Source: Gammaproteobacteria bacterium (GTDB lineage: Bacteria; Pseudomonadota; Gammaproteobacteria; Ga0077536). Taken from it: a stretch of 43,565 nt of DNA. A program made the translations under genes and the position numbers. Under the pieces are notes generated by a model. That model saw only the letters and a program-made list of their open reading frames with translations. It was not told where the DNA came from and did not search any database. How positions within the stretch are numbered: the first letter of the stretch is position 1; every line of letters starts with the position of its first letter. The DNA lies in NCBI GenBank assembly GCA_020849475.1, contig JADLGE010000006.1:1-43565 (forward strand). The letters run 5' to 3'. Positions 1 to 7,128 of this stretch are shown piece by piece.

Positions 1-1933
1 GGCGATGCGCTGGGATGAAGAAGTATTCGGGCTCGACCTCGATCTCGACCAGTACATGATTGTCGCGGTCGGCGACGTCAATATGGGCGCGATGGAGAAC
101 ACGGGTCTCAACATCTTCAACACCACGTACGTGCTGGCGCGCGCCGACACCGCCACCGACATGGACTTCATGATGCTCGACCGCGTGGTCGCCCAGGAGT
201 ATTTCCACAACTGGACAGGCAATCGCGTCACCTGCCGCGACTGGTGCCAGTTGAGTCTGAAAGAAGGTCTGACGGTGTTTCGCGATCAGCAATATGGCGG
301 TGATCGTTATTCCCACGCCGTGCAGCGCATCCAGGAAGTGCGGGTGCTGCGCGCGGCGCAGTTTCCGGAAGACGCCGGGCCGATGGCCCACCCGATACGC
401 CCCGAGTCATTCATCGAGATCAGCAACTTCTACACCGCCACTGTCTACAACAAGGGTGCGGAAGTGGTGCGCATGATTCATACGCTGCTCGGCGCCGAGC
501 GCTTCCGTGCCGGTATGGACTTGTACTTCAAACGTCACGATGGCCAGGCGGTGTGCACCGAGGATTTCGTCGCCGCCATGCAGGACGCTTCGGGCGTCGA
601 TCTGAGTTTGTTCCAACGCTGGTATGGCCAGGCCGGCACACCGCTGGTGAACGCGCAGGGCAGCTACGATGCCGCCGCTCGGCGCTATACCTTGCAGCTC
701 ACGCAAAGCTGCGCGCCGACACCCGGCCAGGCGCACAAGCTGCCGTTCCAGATCCCGATCGCACTGGCGCTGCTCGACGCTCAAGGTCAAGAAATGCCCC
801 TGCGCCTCGCCGGCGAGAACGCGGCTGCGGGCAGCAGCCGTGTGCTGTCGCTGTGTGACGCTGAAGCACAATGGGTGTTCGAAGACATCGCCAGCGCGCC
901 CGTGCCTTCGCTGCTGCGCGGCTTCTCGGCGCCGGTCGTTTTGCGCTTTGATTACAGCGCGGCCGATCTCGCCCATCTCATGGCCCACGACAGCGACTCA
1001 TTCAATCGCTGGGAAGCCGGCCAGCGCCTCGCGTTGGACGTGCTGCTGGCCGCCATTGCCGACATCCGTGCTGGCCGCCAGCCCAACTGGCCAAAGGATT
1101 TCATCGCCGCCTGCGGCCGCGTGATCGCTGACGCCGCCCACGACCCGGCCTTCGCCGCCGAAGCCTTGAGCCTGCCGGCCGCGGGCTATATCGCCGAGCA
1201 GATGAAAGAAGTCGACGCCGACGCCATCTACAGCGCGCGCCTCGCGTTGCGCCAACATCTTGCCGCGCACTTCGAACACGAGTGGCGACGGCTATACATG
1301 GGCAACGTGGTGGCCGGCCCCTACTCGCCCGACCCGGTGTCGGCCGGTCGCCGCAGCCTGCGCAACCTCGCGCTCGGCTTCCTCATGGAACTCGAGACGC
1401 CGGAGATACAGTCACTGGCCCTCACGCAATTGAAAGACGCCGACAACATGACTGACGCCATGGCGGCGCTGAGCGCGCTCGCCAACAGCGACTGCGCCGA
1501 GCGCATCGAAGCGCTGCGCTGGTTCTACGACAAGTGGCGCGATGAACCCTTGGTGGTCGACAAGTGGCTGGCGGTGCAGGCGAGCTCACGCCTGCCCGCG
1601 ACGCTTGCCGAAGTGAAGAGCCTGCTCACGCATCCCGCCTTCGACATGCGCAATCCAAACAAGGTGCGCGCCGTCATCGGCGCGTTCTGCCAGGGCAACC
1701 ATGTGCGCTTCAACGCCGCCGATGGTTCGGGCTATGCCTTCGCCGCGGAACAGGTCATCGCGCTCGACCCGCACAACGCGCAGGTCGCGGCGCGCATGGC
1801 GAGATCATTTGATCGCTGGCGCAAATTCGATGCCGCGCACCAGGCCCATGCGCAGGCGGCCTTGATGCGCATACGTGATACGGAAGGCTTGTCGAAGGAT
1901 ACCTTCGAGGTGGTGTCGCGGGCGCTGGCCTGA
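1..1933 (+). CDS. pepN: Aminopeptidase N, 3' part (5' end outside window), with altered zinc motif
   Basis: Family M1 zinc aminopeptidase that removes N-terminal residues from peptides in the cytoplasm. The reading frame is already open at the window edge; by comparison with E. coli PepN (about 870 residues) roughly the first 230 residues are missing. Counting from the ATG at position 5, the exopeptidase motif GAMEN is at residues 28-32, the third zinc ligand Glu at 87 (in KEGLTVF) and the catalytic Tyr at 148 (in TVYNKG); their spacing equals that in E. coli PepN. The zinc motif, normally HEXXH, reads QEYFH (residues 64-68): codon CAG at 194-196 replaces a His codon. The rest of the protein is intact up to the stop, so it is not a decayed gene. 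Loss of this ligand should impair zinc binding; a base error in the assembly is the alternative. Family assignment is very secure. Confidence 0.95.
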   Translation, partial: AMRWDEEVFGLDLDLDQYMIVAVGDVNMGAMENTGLNIFNTTYVLARADTATDMDFMMLDRVVAQEYFHNWTGNRVTCRDWCQLSLKEGLTVFRDQQYGGDRYSHAVQRIQEVRVLRAAQFPEDAGPMAHPIRPESFIEISNFYTATVYNKGAEVVRMIHTLLGAERFRAGMDLYFKRHDGQAVCTEDFVAAMQDASGVDLSLFQRWYGQAGTPLVNAQGSYDAAARRYTLQLTQSCAPTPGQAHKLPFQIPIALALLDAQGQEMPLRLAGENAAAGSSRVLSLCDAEAQWVFEDIASAPVPSLLRGFSAPVVLRFDYSAADLAHLMAHDSDSFNRWEAGQRLALDVLLAAIADIRAGRQPNWPKDFIAACGRVIADAAHDPAFAAEALSLPAAGYIAEQMKEVDADAIYSARLALRQHLAAHFEHEWRRLYMGNVVAGPYSPDPVSAGRRSLRNLALGFLMELETPEIQSLALTQLKDADNMTDAMAALSALANSDCAERIEALRWFYDKWRDEPLVVDKWLAVQASSRLPATLAEVKSLLTHPAFDMRNPNKVRAVIGAFCQGNHVRFNAADGSGYAFAAEQVIALDPHNAQVAARMARSFDRWRKFDAAHQAHAQAALMRIRDTEGLSKDTFEVVSRALA

Positions 1934-1950
1934 AATCGCGTCGCGTTCTT

Positions 1951-1978
1951 TGTGGGTCAGACTTCAGTCTGACCCACA
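1951..1978. repeat. Type A palindromic repeat (single copy)
   Basis: Perfect palindrome with 13-bp arms and a 2-base centre; core GTCAGACT-TC-AGTCTGAC flanked by TGTGG/CCACA. It lies between the convergent pepN and fusA ends, just before the fusA terminator. Same family as the repeats near 10.3, 12.8, 16.4, 40.9 and 41.6 kb. Confidence 0.9.
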
Positions 1979-1997
1979 GGAGAGCAGAGATCTTTCC

Positions 1998-2024
1998 AAA
2001 AAAAACGGGCCGCATTGCGGCCCG
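1998..2024 (-). terminator. Rho-independent terminator of fusA
   Basis: On the minus strand a CGGGCCGCA / TGCGGCCCG stem (9 bp, 1-base centre, so the real loop uses the inner pairs) is followed by eight T residues (complement of 1998-2005). It begins 24 bases after the fusA stop. The plus-strand reading lacks a good T tract, so it mainly serves fusA. Confidence 0.85.
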
Positions 2025-2048
2025 CTTTCATTTCGCAAAGCGTAAGGC

Positions 2049-4133
2049 CTACTTGTTGGCCTTGCGCTCCTTCGCTTCCTTGATCACCTCGTCCGCGATG
2101 TTGCGCGGGCACGGTGAGTAGTGCGAGAACTCCATCGAGAACTGGCCACGACCGGAGGTCATGGTACGCAGGTCGCCGATGTAGCCGAACATTTCACCGA
2201 GCGGTGCTTCGGCCTTGATGCGCACGCCGAGCACACCCGACTCCTGCGCCTTGATCATGCCGCGACGGCGGTTCAAGTCACCGATGACGTCACCGACGTG
2301 GGCATCGGGCGTGAACACGTCGACCTTCATGATCGGCTCGAGGAGCTGCGGCTGCGCCTTCGGCACGGTCTGGCGGTAGGCGGCCTTGGCCGCGATTTCG
2401 AACGCCAGGGCCGAGGAGTCGACCGCGTGGAAGGCGCCGTCAATCAAGGTGAACTTGACGTCGAGCAAGGGATATCCCGCCAGCACACCTTCGACGATGC
2501 TGGTCTCGAAGCCCTTCTCCACCGCCGGCCAGTATTCACGCGGCACGTTACCGCCGGTGACCTTGGACTGGAACTCGAAGCCGGTGCCGGTCTCGCCGGG
2601 CTCGACGATGTAGTCGATCTTGGCGTACTGACCCGAACCACCGGTCTGCTTCTTGTGGGTGTAGGAATCTTCGACACGCTGGGTGATGGTTTCGCGGTAG
2701 GCCACCTGCGGCTTGCCGACCACCACTTCCACACCATGGGTGCGGCGCAGGATGTCGACCTTGATGTCGAGATGCAGTTCGCCCATGCCCTTCAGGATGC
2801 ACTCGCCGGACTCTTCGTCGGTCTCGACGTGGAAGGACGGGTCTTCGGCAATCATCTTGCCGAGCGCGATGCCCATCTTTTCCGAACCGGCCTTGTCCTT
2901 CGGCGACACGGCGATCGAAATCACGGGCGCCGGGAACACCATCGGTTCGAGGGTGGCCGGGTCCTTCGGGTCAGCCAGCGTGTGACCGGTCTGCACGTTC
3001 TTCATGCCGAGCACGGCGACGATGTCACCGGCCTGCGCGGACTCGACGTCGTTACGCGAGTCGGCATGCATTTCGACGATACGGCCGATGCGCTCGGTCT
3101 TGCCGGTGTAGGTGTTCAACACCGTCACGCCCTTCTCGATGCGGCCCGAGTAGAGACGCAGGAAGGTCAGCGCGCCGTAGCGGTCGTCCATGATCTTGAA
3201 TGCGAGTGCGCGCAAGGGGCGGTCGGCGTCGACGATGGCGAACTTGCCGGTCTCGTTGCCCTCCAGATCTACTTCCGGCTGCGGATTCACTTCCATCGGA
3301 TTCGGCAGGTAATCGACCACGCCATCCAGCACCAGCTGCACGCCCTTGTTCTTGAACGAGGAGCCGCAGAAGGTCGGGAAGAAATCGAGCTTGATGGTGC
3401 CGGTGCGGATGCAACGCTTGATGGTGTCGATGTCCGGCTCTTCGCCTTCGAGGTAGGCGGTCATCACATCGTCGTCCTGTTCTACGGCGATTTCGATGAG
3501 CTTCTGACGCCACTCTTCGACCTTGTCCTTCATGTCGGCCGGCACGTCTTCGAGGCGGTACTTCATCGGGTCGCCGGAGTCGTCCCAGATCCAGGCCTTG
3601 CGGGTCAACAGATCCACCACGCCCTTGAAGCTGTCTTCGAAGCCAATCGGCAGCACCATGACGATCGGACGTGCGCCCAGCACTTTTTCGACTTGATCAA
3701 CGACACGATAGAAATCAGCGCCGGTGCGGTCGAGCTTGTTCACGTAGATGATGCGCGCGACCTTGGAATCGTTGGCATAACGCCAGTTGGTTTCGGACTG
3801 CGGCTCCACGCCGCCCGAACCGCAGAACACGCCGATGCCACCGTCCAGCACCTTCAGCGAACGATAGACTTCGATGGTGAAGTCGACGTGCCCGGGGGTG
3901 TCGATGACGTTCAGACGATGGTCGTTCCAGAAGCAGGTGGTGGCGGCCGACTGGATGGTGATGCCGCGCTCGCGCTCTTGATCCATGAAATCGGTGGTGG
4001 TGGCGCCGTCGTGCACTTCGCCGATCTTGTGGATCTTGCCGGTCAGTTTGAGGATGCGCTCGGTGGTCGTGGTCTTGCCCGCGTCGACGTGGGCGAAAAT
4101 GCCGATGTTCCGGTAGCGTGTGAGGTCTGTCAT
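2049..4133 (-). CDS. fusA: Elongation factor G (EF-G2-like subgroup)
   Basis: Ribosomal translocase GTPase, 694 residues. G1 motif AHVDAGKTT at residues 14-22, G3 DTPGH at 78-82 and NKLD at 132-135 are intact, followed by domains II-V with the conserved [13 protein letters not shown] stretch near the C-terminus. The N-terminus ([15 protein letters not shown]) and features such as [19 protein letters not shown] match from memory the second EF-G of Vibrio and Shewanella rather than the EF-G of the str operon, and no rpsL, rpsG or tuf is adjacent. Start chosen at 4133 because the family begins there; the frame is open 11 codons further. A weak AAGGAT lies about 14 bases upstream. Transcribed alone, with its own promoter and a strong terminator. 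Whether the genome carries another EF-G cannot be seen here. Confidence 0.96.
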   Translation of the reverse strand: MTDLTRYRNIGIFAHVDAGKTTTTERILKLTGKIHKIGEVHDGATTTDFMDQERERGITIQSAATTCFWNDHRLNVIDTPGHVDFTIEVYRSLKVLDGGIGVFCGSGGVEPQSETNWRYANDSKVARIIYVNKLDRTGADFYRVVDQVEKVLGARPIVMVLPIGFEDSFKGVVDLLTRKAWIWDDSGDPMKYRLEDVPADMKDKVEEWRQKLIEIAVEQDDDVMTAYLEGEEPDIDTIKRCIRTGTIKLDFFPTFCGSSFKNKGVQLVLDGVVDYLPNPMEVNPQPEVDLEGNETGKFAIVDADRPLRALAFKIMDDRYGALTFLRLYSGRIEKGVTVLNTYTGKTERIGRIVEMHADSRNDVESAQAGDIVAVLGMKNVQTGHTLADPKDPATLEPMVFPAPVISIAVSPKDKAGSEKMGIALGKMIAEDPSFHVETDEESGECILKGMGELHLDIKVDILRRTHGVEVVVGKPQVAYRETITQRVEDSYTHKKQTGGSGQYAKIDYIVEPGETGTGFEFQSKVTGGNVPREYWPAVEKGFETSIVEGVLAGYPLLDVKFTLIDGAFHAVDSSALAFEIAAKAAYRQTVPKAQPQLLEPIMKVDVFTPDAHVGDVIGDLNRRRGMIKAQESGVLGVRIKAEAPLGEMFGYIGDLRTMTSGRGQFSMEFSHYSPCPRNIADEVIKEAKERKANK

Positions 4134-4184
4134 ATTGGCTCTCAAATATCCTTCGGCAATACGCAACGGTCGCTCGTAAATCCT

Positions 4185-4232
4185 GGTTCGAGCGAACCTG
4201 TACCACCTGTGTAACTGGCCGGGGCGCCGGCC
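4185..4232 (-). other. Two hairpins in the fusA 5' leader
   Basis: GGTTCG-AG-CGAACC (4185-4198) and GGCCGG-GGCG-CCGGCC (4217-4232) lie in the predicted roughly 135-base untranslated leader of fusA. Both are perfect inverted repeats. A regulatory role is possible but not shown. Confidence 0.4.
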
Positions 4233-4274
4233 CTCGAGGTCGCGGCGCGGCGGGGTTGTGCCGCGCAGGGGCGC

Positions 4275-4303
4275 ATCTTAATGGCCTCGGGCCAGAATCC
4301 CAA
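4275..4303 (-). promoter_or_regulatory. Probable sigma-70 promoter of fusA
   Basis: Minus strand TTGGGA (complement of 4298-4303), 17-base spacer, TAAGAT (complement of 4275-4280); four of six matches in each box, followed by a GC-rich discriminator. Just upstream is an AT-rich inverted repeat, AGGTTTTT-GACA-AAAAACCT (4304-4323), which may be an UP element or binding site. The rest of the 4134-4475 gap holds only the fusA leader. Confidence 0.5.
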
Positions 4304-4475
4304 AGGTTTTTGACAAAAAACCTGCAAAGAACTGTGCGAAACAGGGCGCTTTCCAGCGGAGGCTGCTCGCTTCCGAGGAATTTGACGGTTTGATGGCGGC
4401 ATCGCCGAGATCACGGGGATAAAGCCGCCCGGGCCGGCGTTATCATGGGCCACCCAAGCGAGCGGGCCGCTGCCC

Positions 4476-5294
4476 TTGTCCAACGTCAACCTGCACTCCT
4501 TCCGTGTCGCGCGGCTCGAAGTTTTCGCGCGCGACACCGACGCGCCGCTCGGCGAGGCCACCGGCTTTTTCTGTCAGTACGGCGGCCGCACGTTCCTCGT
4601 CACCAACTGGCACGTGGTGTCGGGCCGCCATTTCCAGACCCGCCAGGCCCTGCATCGCTCGCGCGCCCTGCCCGGCGCCCTGACCGTACACGCGCACGTC
4701 TTGCGCGAACGCGACACCGCCGCGGTGCCGTCCGCCTCGACCGCCTTTCGCCTCGCCCTGCTCGGGGTCGATGGCCGGCCACGCTGGCACGAACATCCCT
4801 TGTTCGGCGCCGACATCGATGTCATCGCGCTCGACATCGGCGGCGCCCTGCCGCTCGGCACCCAGGTCTGCCCCATCTCGCTCGAACAGGAACTGGCCGC
4901 CGAACTTGAACTGGCGGTGATGGACCAGGCCTTCGTCACCGGCTTTCCGCTGCGCGCCAGCACCACGCCCAACAGCCTGCCCATCTACAAGAGCGGCACG
5001 ATTGCCTCGGAGCCGGCGGTGTTCGACTCGCAGCCGCGCATCTACATCGACGGCAAGACCAAGACCGGCATGTCGGGCTCGCCGGTGATGGTCAAACGTG
5101 GCGAGGGTGAGAGCGCCATGGGTCTCGAGCACCTGCGCCTGGTCGGGGTCTATTCAGGGCGCGATCGCCAGGAGCCGTCGGAGTTCGAAGCCGAGCTCGG
5201 CATCGTGTGGCCGCTGCGCGAATGCCTGCTGCCGATACTCGAGACCTATCTCGAAGAGGTGTCGCGTGCCGCGCGCCCGGCCTCAGGCGGCTGA
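4476..5294 (+). CDS. Cytosolic trypsin-like serine peptidase (S1 fold)
   Basis: A 272-residue trypsin-like peptidase. The apparent triad is His46 (TNWHVVSG), Asp113 or Asp115 (ADIDVIALDIG) and Ser200 (KTGMSGSPV, matching the GxSGSP signature of S1 peptidases). There is no signal peptide, transmembrane segment or PDZ domain, unlike DegP/DegS proteases, so it probably acts in the cytoplasm; targets are unknown. The frame starts with TTG at 4476 and no in-frame ATG lies nearby upstream, so the start is uncertain. It diverges from fusA and overlaps the 3' end of the convergent HIT gene by 12 bases. Similar stand-alone trypsin-like domains occur as effectors in multigene conflict systems, but no partner gene is adjacent. 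Confidence 0.8.
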   Translation: MSNVNLHSFRVARLEVFARDTDAPLGEATGFFCQYGGRTFLVTNWHVVSGRHFQTRQALHRSRALPGALTVHAHVLRERDTAAVPSASTAFRLALLGVDGRPRWHEHPLFGADIDVIALDIGGALPLGTQVCPISLEQELAAELELAVMDQAFVTGFPLRASTTPNSLPIYKSGTIASEPAVFDSQPRIYIDGKTKTGMSGSPVMVKRGEGESAMGLEHLRLVGVYSGRDRQEPSEFEAELGIVWPLRECLLPILETYLEEVSRAARPASGG

Positions 5295-5690
5295 ATCGGG
5301 CGCCGGCTTCTTCTTGCGCGGGATGACGTTGCGCACGCCGCCAAGGGGATCATCGCTGTCACCGGTGTAGCGCGGAATCAAATGCAGATGCGCGTGCCAC
5401 ACCGATTGGCCGCCGGCCACTTCGCAATTCACGCCGAGATTGAAGCCCTGGGGCTGGTGCCTGACCTGCAACAGATCTTTCACTTCCCGCGCCAGCGCAA
5501 AGCAGGCGGCGTATTCCTCGGGCGTGGTATCGAAGATGGTGCGTACGTGGCGTTTGGGCACGATGAGCGTGTGGCCGGGGGACACCGGGTAGGCATCGGC
5601 GAAGGCCAGCGCGAGTTCAGACTCGGCGAGGATCGGCCGGTCGAGGTGGCAGAAGATGCAAGGCTTGGTCGGGTCAGTGGTGTGAGGCAT
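5283..5690 (-). CDS. HIT family nucleotide hydrolase/transferase
   Basis: A 135-residue histidine-triad protein. The signature HAHLHLIPR at residues 99-107 contains the HxHxH triad with His101 as the expected nucleophile; the N-terminal CIFC (11-14) is a usual metal-binding element of bacterial HIT proteins. Members hydrolyse dinucleoside polyphosphates or nucleoside phosphoramidates in the cytoplasm. Its stop overlaps the end of the peptidase gene on the other strand. The ribosome site is weak (GGAG about 14 bases upstream). Exact substrate not determinable. Confidence 0.93.
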   Translation of the reverse strand: MPHTTDPTKPCIFCHLDRPILAESELALAFADAYPVSPGHTLIVPKRHVRTIFDTTPEEYAACFALAREVKDLLQVRHQPQGFNLGVNCEVAGGQSVWHAHLHLIPRYTGDSDDPLGGVRNVIPRKKKPAPDSAA

Positions 5691-5716
5691 GGTACAGAGA
5701 CAGGCTCCAGATAGTT

Positions 5717-5736
5717 GCTGCGAATTTATTCGCAGC
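5717..5736. repeat. Type B-like palindrome
   Basis: GCTGCGAAT-TT-ATTCGCAGC, perfect 9-bp arms. Close to the type B core GTGCGAAT-TC-ATTCGCAC but with a change on both arms that keeps pairing. It sits between the HIT gene and the PEP-CTERM gene. Confidence 0.7.
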
Positions 5737-5912
5737 GGGGCCGATCCGTCATCACATCCGACGCGGCCTTGTCACAGATTGTGTCTGTTCCATCCCACCG
5801 GTAATAGTTCGCTTTTGTGGTGTGGCGCCTGTCGGCACCGCTCGCTAGACTCGGTAACGGCAACGGGCGACATCTGCCAGCGCGACCGACGACTACGAAT
5901 CAACCAGACAGA

Positions 5913-5936
5913 CAGGCAACACATGACGATTGCCTG
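5913..5936 (+). promoter_or_regulatory. Hairpin directly before a ribosome site
   Basis: CAGGCAA (5913-5919) and TTGCCTG (5930-5936) form a 7-bp stem with a 10-base loop that ends five bases before the GGGGGA ribosome site of the following secreted-protein gene. It could modulate initiation. The 5737-5912 stretch upstream shows no gene; no clear promoter was found. Confidence 0.35.
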
Positions 5937-5950
5937 ACATCGGGGGACTT

Positions 5951-6547
5951 ATGTGCTCTAGTTCAGCAGGCTCATTGAGCTTGGGCGCTGCGGCGCTCGC
6001 CACGCTACTCGCCGCCAACCCCGCAGCGGCGGAACTGGTCACCAATGGTGGCTTCGACGTGGGCACGGCCGGTTGGGTATTGGCCGATACCGACGGCTTC
6101 ACGTTTGCGTTCAATGAAGGCAATCCGGGAGGCGCCCTGGTCCTCAACAATGGGCCAGGACCAGTTCCACGCGCGAGCCAGGCCGTCGACGGACTGGTCA
6201 TCGGTACGACTTACGCCTTGAGCTTCGATGCGAAGAGCCACTACAACTGCTGCAACGGCGTTGCCACCCCCGGCGCCTCGGCGCGCATTGATGGCAATAA
6301 ATTCGATTTCTTCATTTTCAACGGCCAACCGTGGACGCAGTACAGCTTCAGCTTCACGTACGCCGGCCTGAGCAACGTTTTGACGCTGGCCTCACAGGAC
6401 AACGGCACCGATTCGGACGGCGAATTCGATAACGTCAGCCTGACCGCCGTCGCGCCGGTGCCGCTGCCGGGAACGGCCTTGATGATGCTATCGGGCTTGG
6501 CGGGTGTGGGCTTGGCGCGGCGGCGAGTGCTGCAGCGCGCCGATTGA
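5951..6547 (+). CDS. PEP-CTERM-type secreted protein with carbohydrate-binding-like domain
   Basis: A 198-residue exported protein. Residues 1-27 form a signal peptide (hydrophobic core, likely cut after NPAAA). The mature part begins ELVTNGGFDVGTAGW, the usual opening of DUF642/CBM-like beta-sandwich domains. The C-terminus from about residue 170 has the tripartite sorting layout: VPLPG (a variant of VPEP), a hydrophobic helix and a basic RRR cluster, which exosortase systems recognise. The ATG at 5951 is chosen over the in-frame TTG at 5930 because GGGGGA precedes it by a good distance and the signal peptide then starts cleanly. An unusual paired Cys (YNCCNG) lies in the domain. No exosortase gene is in the window. 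Confidence 0.82.
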   Translation: MCSSSAGSLSLGAAALATLLAANPAAAELVTNGGFDVGTAGWVLADTDGFTFAFNEGNPGGALVLNNGPGPVPRASQAVDGLVIGTTYALSFDAKSHYNCCNGVATPGASARIDGNKFDFFIFNGQPWTQYSFSFTYAGLSNVLTLASQDNGTDSDGEFDNVSLTAVAPVPLPGTALMMLSGLAGVGLARRRVLQRAD

Positions 6548-6648
6548 TAGCTGCTCACGCCGCCCATCTGGGCGATGATTTCGCGTCGGCGAAATCAGGG
6601 GATTCACTCTGGCGCGATTAGACGCGCATCTCCCTTCGGACGTCACAC

Positions 6649-6669
6649 AAAAAAGCCGGCGTGAGCCGG
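6649..6669 (-). terminator. Second terminator-like hairpin downstream of tRNA-Glu
   Basis: Minus strand CCGGC-TCAC-GCCGG followed by a C and six T residues. Same stem as the tRNA-Glu terminator at 6799-6823, about 150 bases further downstream, as if a terminator module had been duplicated. Confidence 0.6.
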
Positions 6670-6670
6670 T

Positions 6671-6800
6671 GACGGGGATTGACTCGCCCGCGCTTGTTGC
6701 GCGTGCTCGTCCTTCGGGCGCCGCCATGCGGCGTCCAAACTCGCGTCGCGAGTTTGTCGAACCGAAGGGGTTCGGTCCAACCAGGGGACGCCATACATAA
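6671..6800 (+). repeat. Structured repeat ending in an inverted copy of the tRNA-Glu 3' end
   Basis: A chain of hairpins: GCCGC-CAT-GCGGC, AAACTCGCG-T-CGCGAGTTT (6737-6755) and CGAACC/GGTTCG (6758-6774), ending in a 35-base plus-strand segment (6766-6800) that repeats the 3' end of tRNA-Glu (T-arm, acceptor, CCA and 7 flanking bases) with the same spacing: AGGGGTTCG, 8 divergent bases, then an 18-base identity starting AGGGGACGCCA. The first part, GGGGATTGACTC, resembles GGGGATTCACTC near 6600, so the element may be tandem. Not protein coding despite open frames. Confidence 0.65.
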
Positions 6801-6823
6801 AAAAACCGGCCTGAGCCGGTTTT
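6799..6823 (-). terminator. Terminator of the tRNA-Ala/tRNA-Glu transcript
   Basis: Minus strand AAAACCGGC-TCAG-GCCGGTTTT followed by further T residues (seven in all). It starts nine bases after the CCA end of tRNA-Glu and lies in the 24-base centre of an 18-bp inverted repeat (6783-6800 / 6825-6842). Confidence 0.9.
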
Positions 6824-6831
6824 CTTATGTA

Positions 6832-6907
6832 TGGCGTCCCCTAGGGGATTCGAACCCCTGTTGCCGCCGTGAAAGGGCAGTGTCCTAGGCCTCTAGACGA
6901 AGGGGAC
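6832..6907 (-). tRNA. gltT-like: tRNA-Glu (anticodon TTC)
   Basis: 76 bases with encoded CCA. The minus strand begins GTCCCCTTCGTCTAG, has anticodon loop CTTTCAC in the stem context GCCCTTTCACGGC, T-arm GGTTCGAATCC and acceptor end GGGGACGCCA. It is nearly identical to E. coli tRNA-Glu. Co-transcribed 5 bases after tRNA-Ala and downstream of gltX, so the charging enzyme and its substrate are neighbours. Confidence 0.98.
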
Positions 6908-6912
6908 GGATT

Positions 6913-6988
<76 letters not shown>

Positions 6989-7000
6989 GCGGATTCCGTT

Positions 7001-7022
7001 GCAGGTGTTACCACACACCTGC
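7001..7022 (-). other. Hairpin before tRNA-Ala
   Basis: GCAGGTGT / ACACCTGC, 8-bp arms with a 6-base centre, 12 bases upstream of the mature tRNA-Ala 5' end. Possibly a processing structure in the tRNA precursor. The 6989-7128 gap after gltX shows no clear promoter or gltX terminator, so read-through from gltX into the tRNAs is possible. Confidence 0.4.
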
Positions 7023-7128
7023 GGGAGTCGGTTTCGAGGAATGAAATCGAGCGATAAACCGCTCGCATTTTCAGATCTTTACCGAATCCGTCAGAGGCCG
7101 CGCAGAGTACCGAGGGAGGGTGGGACTG

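Noticed and set aside
2121..4214. A 697-codon open frame opposite fusA
   Set aside because: Mirror of a highly conserved gene; composition dominated by His, Asp, Val and Gly with no motif.
5689..5937. An 82-codon frame before the PEP-CTERM gene
   Set aside because: It reads through a type B repeat and has no motif; likely untranslated leader.
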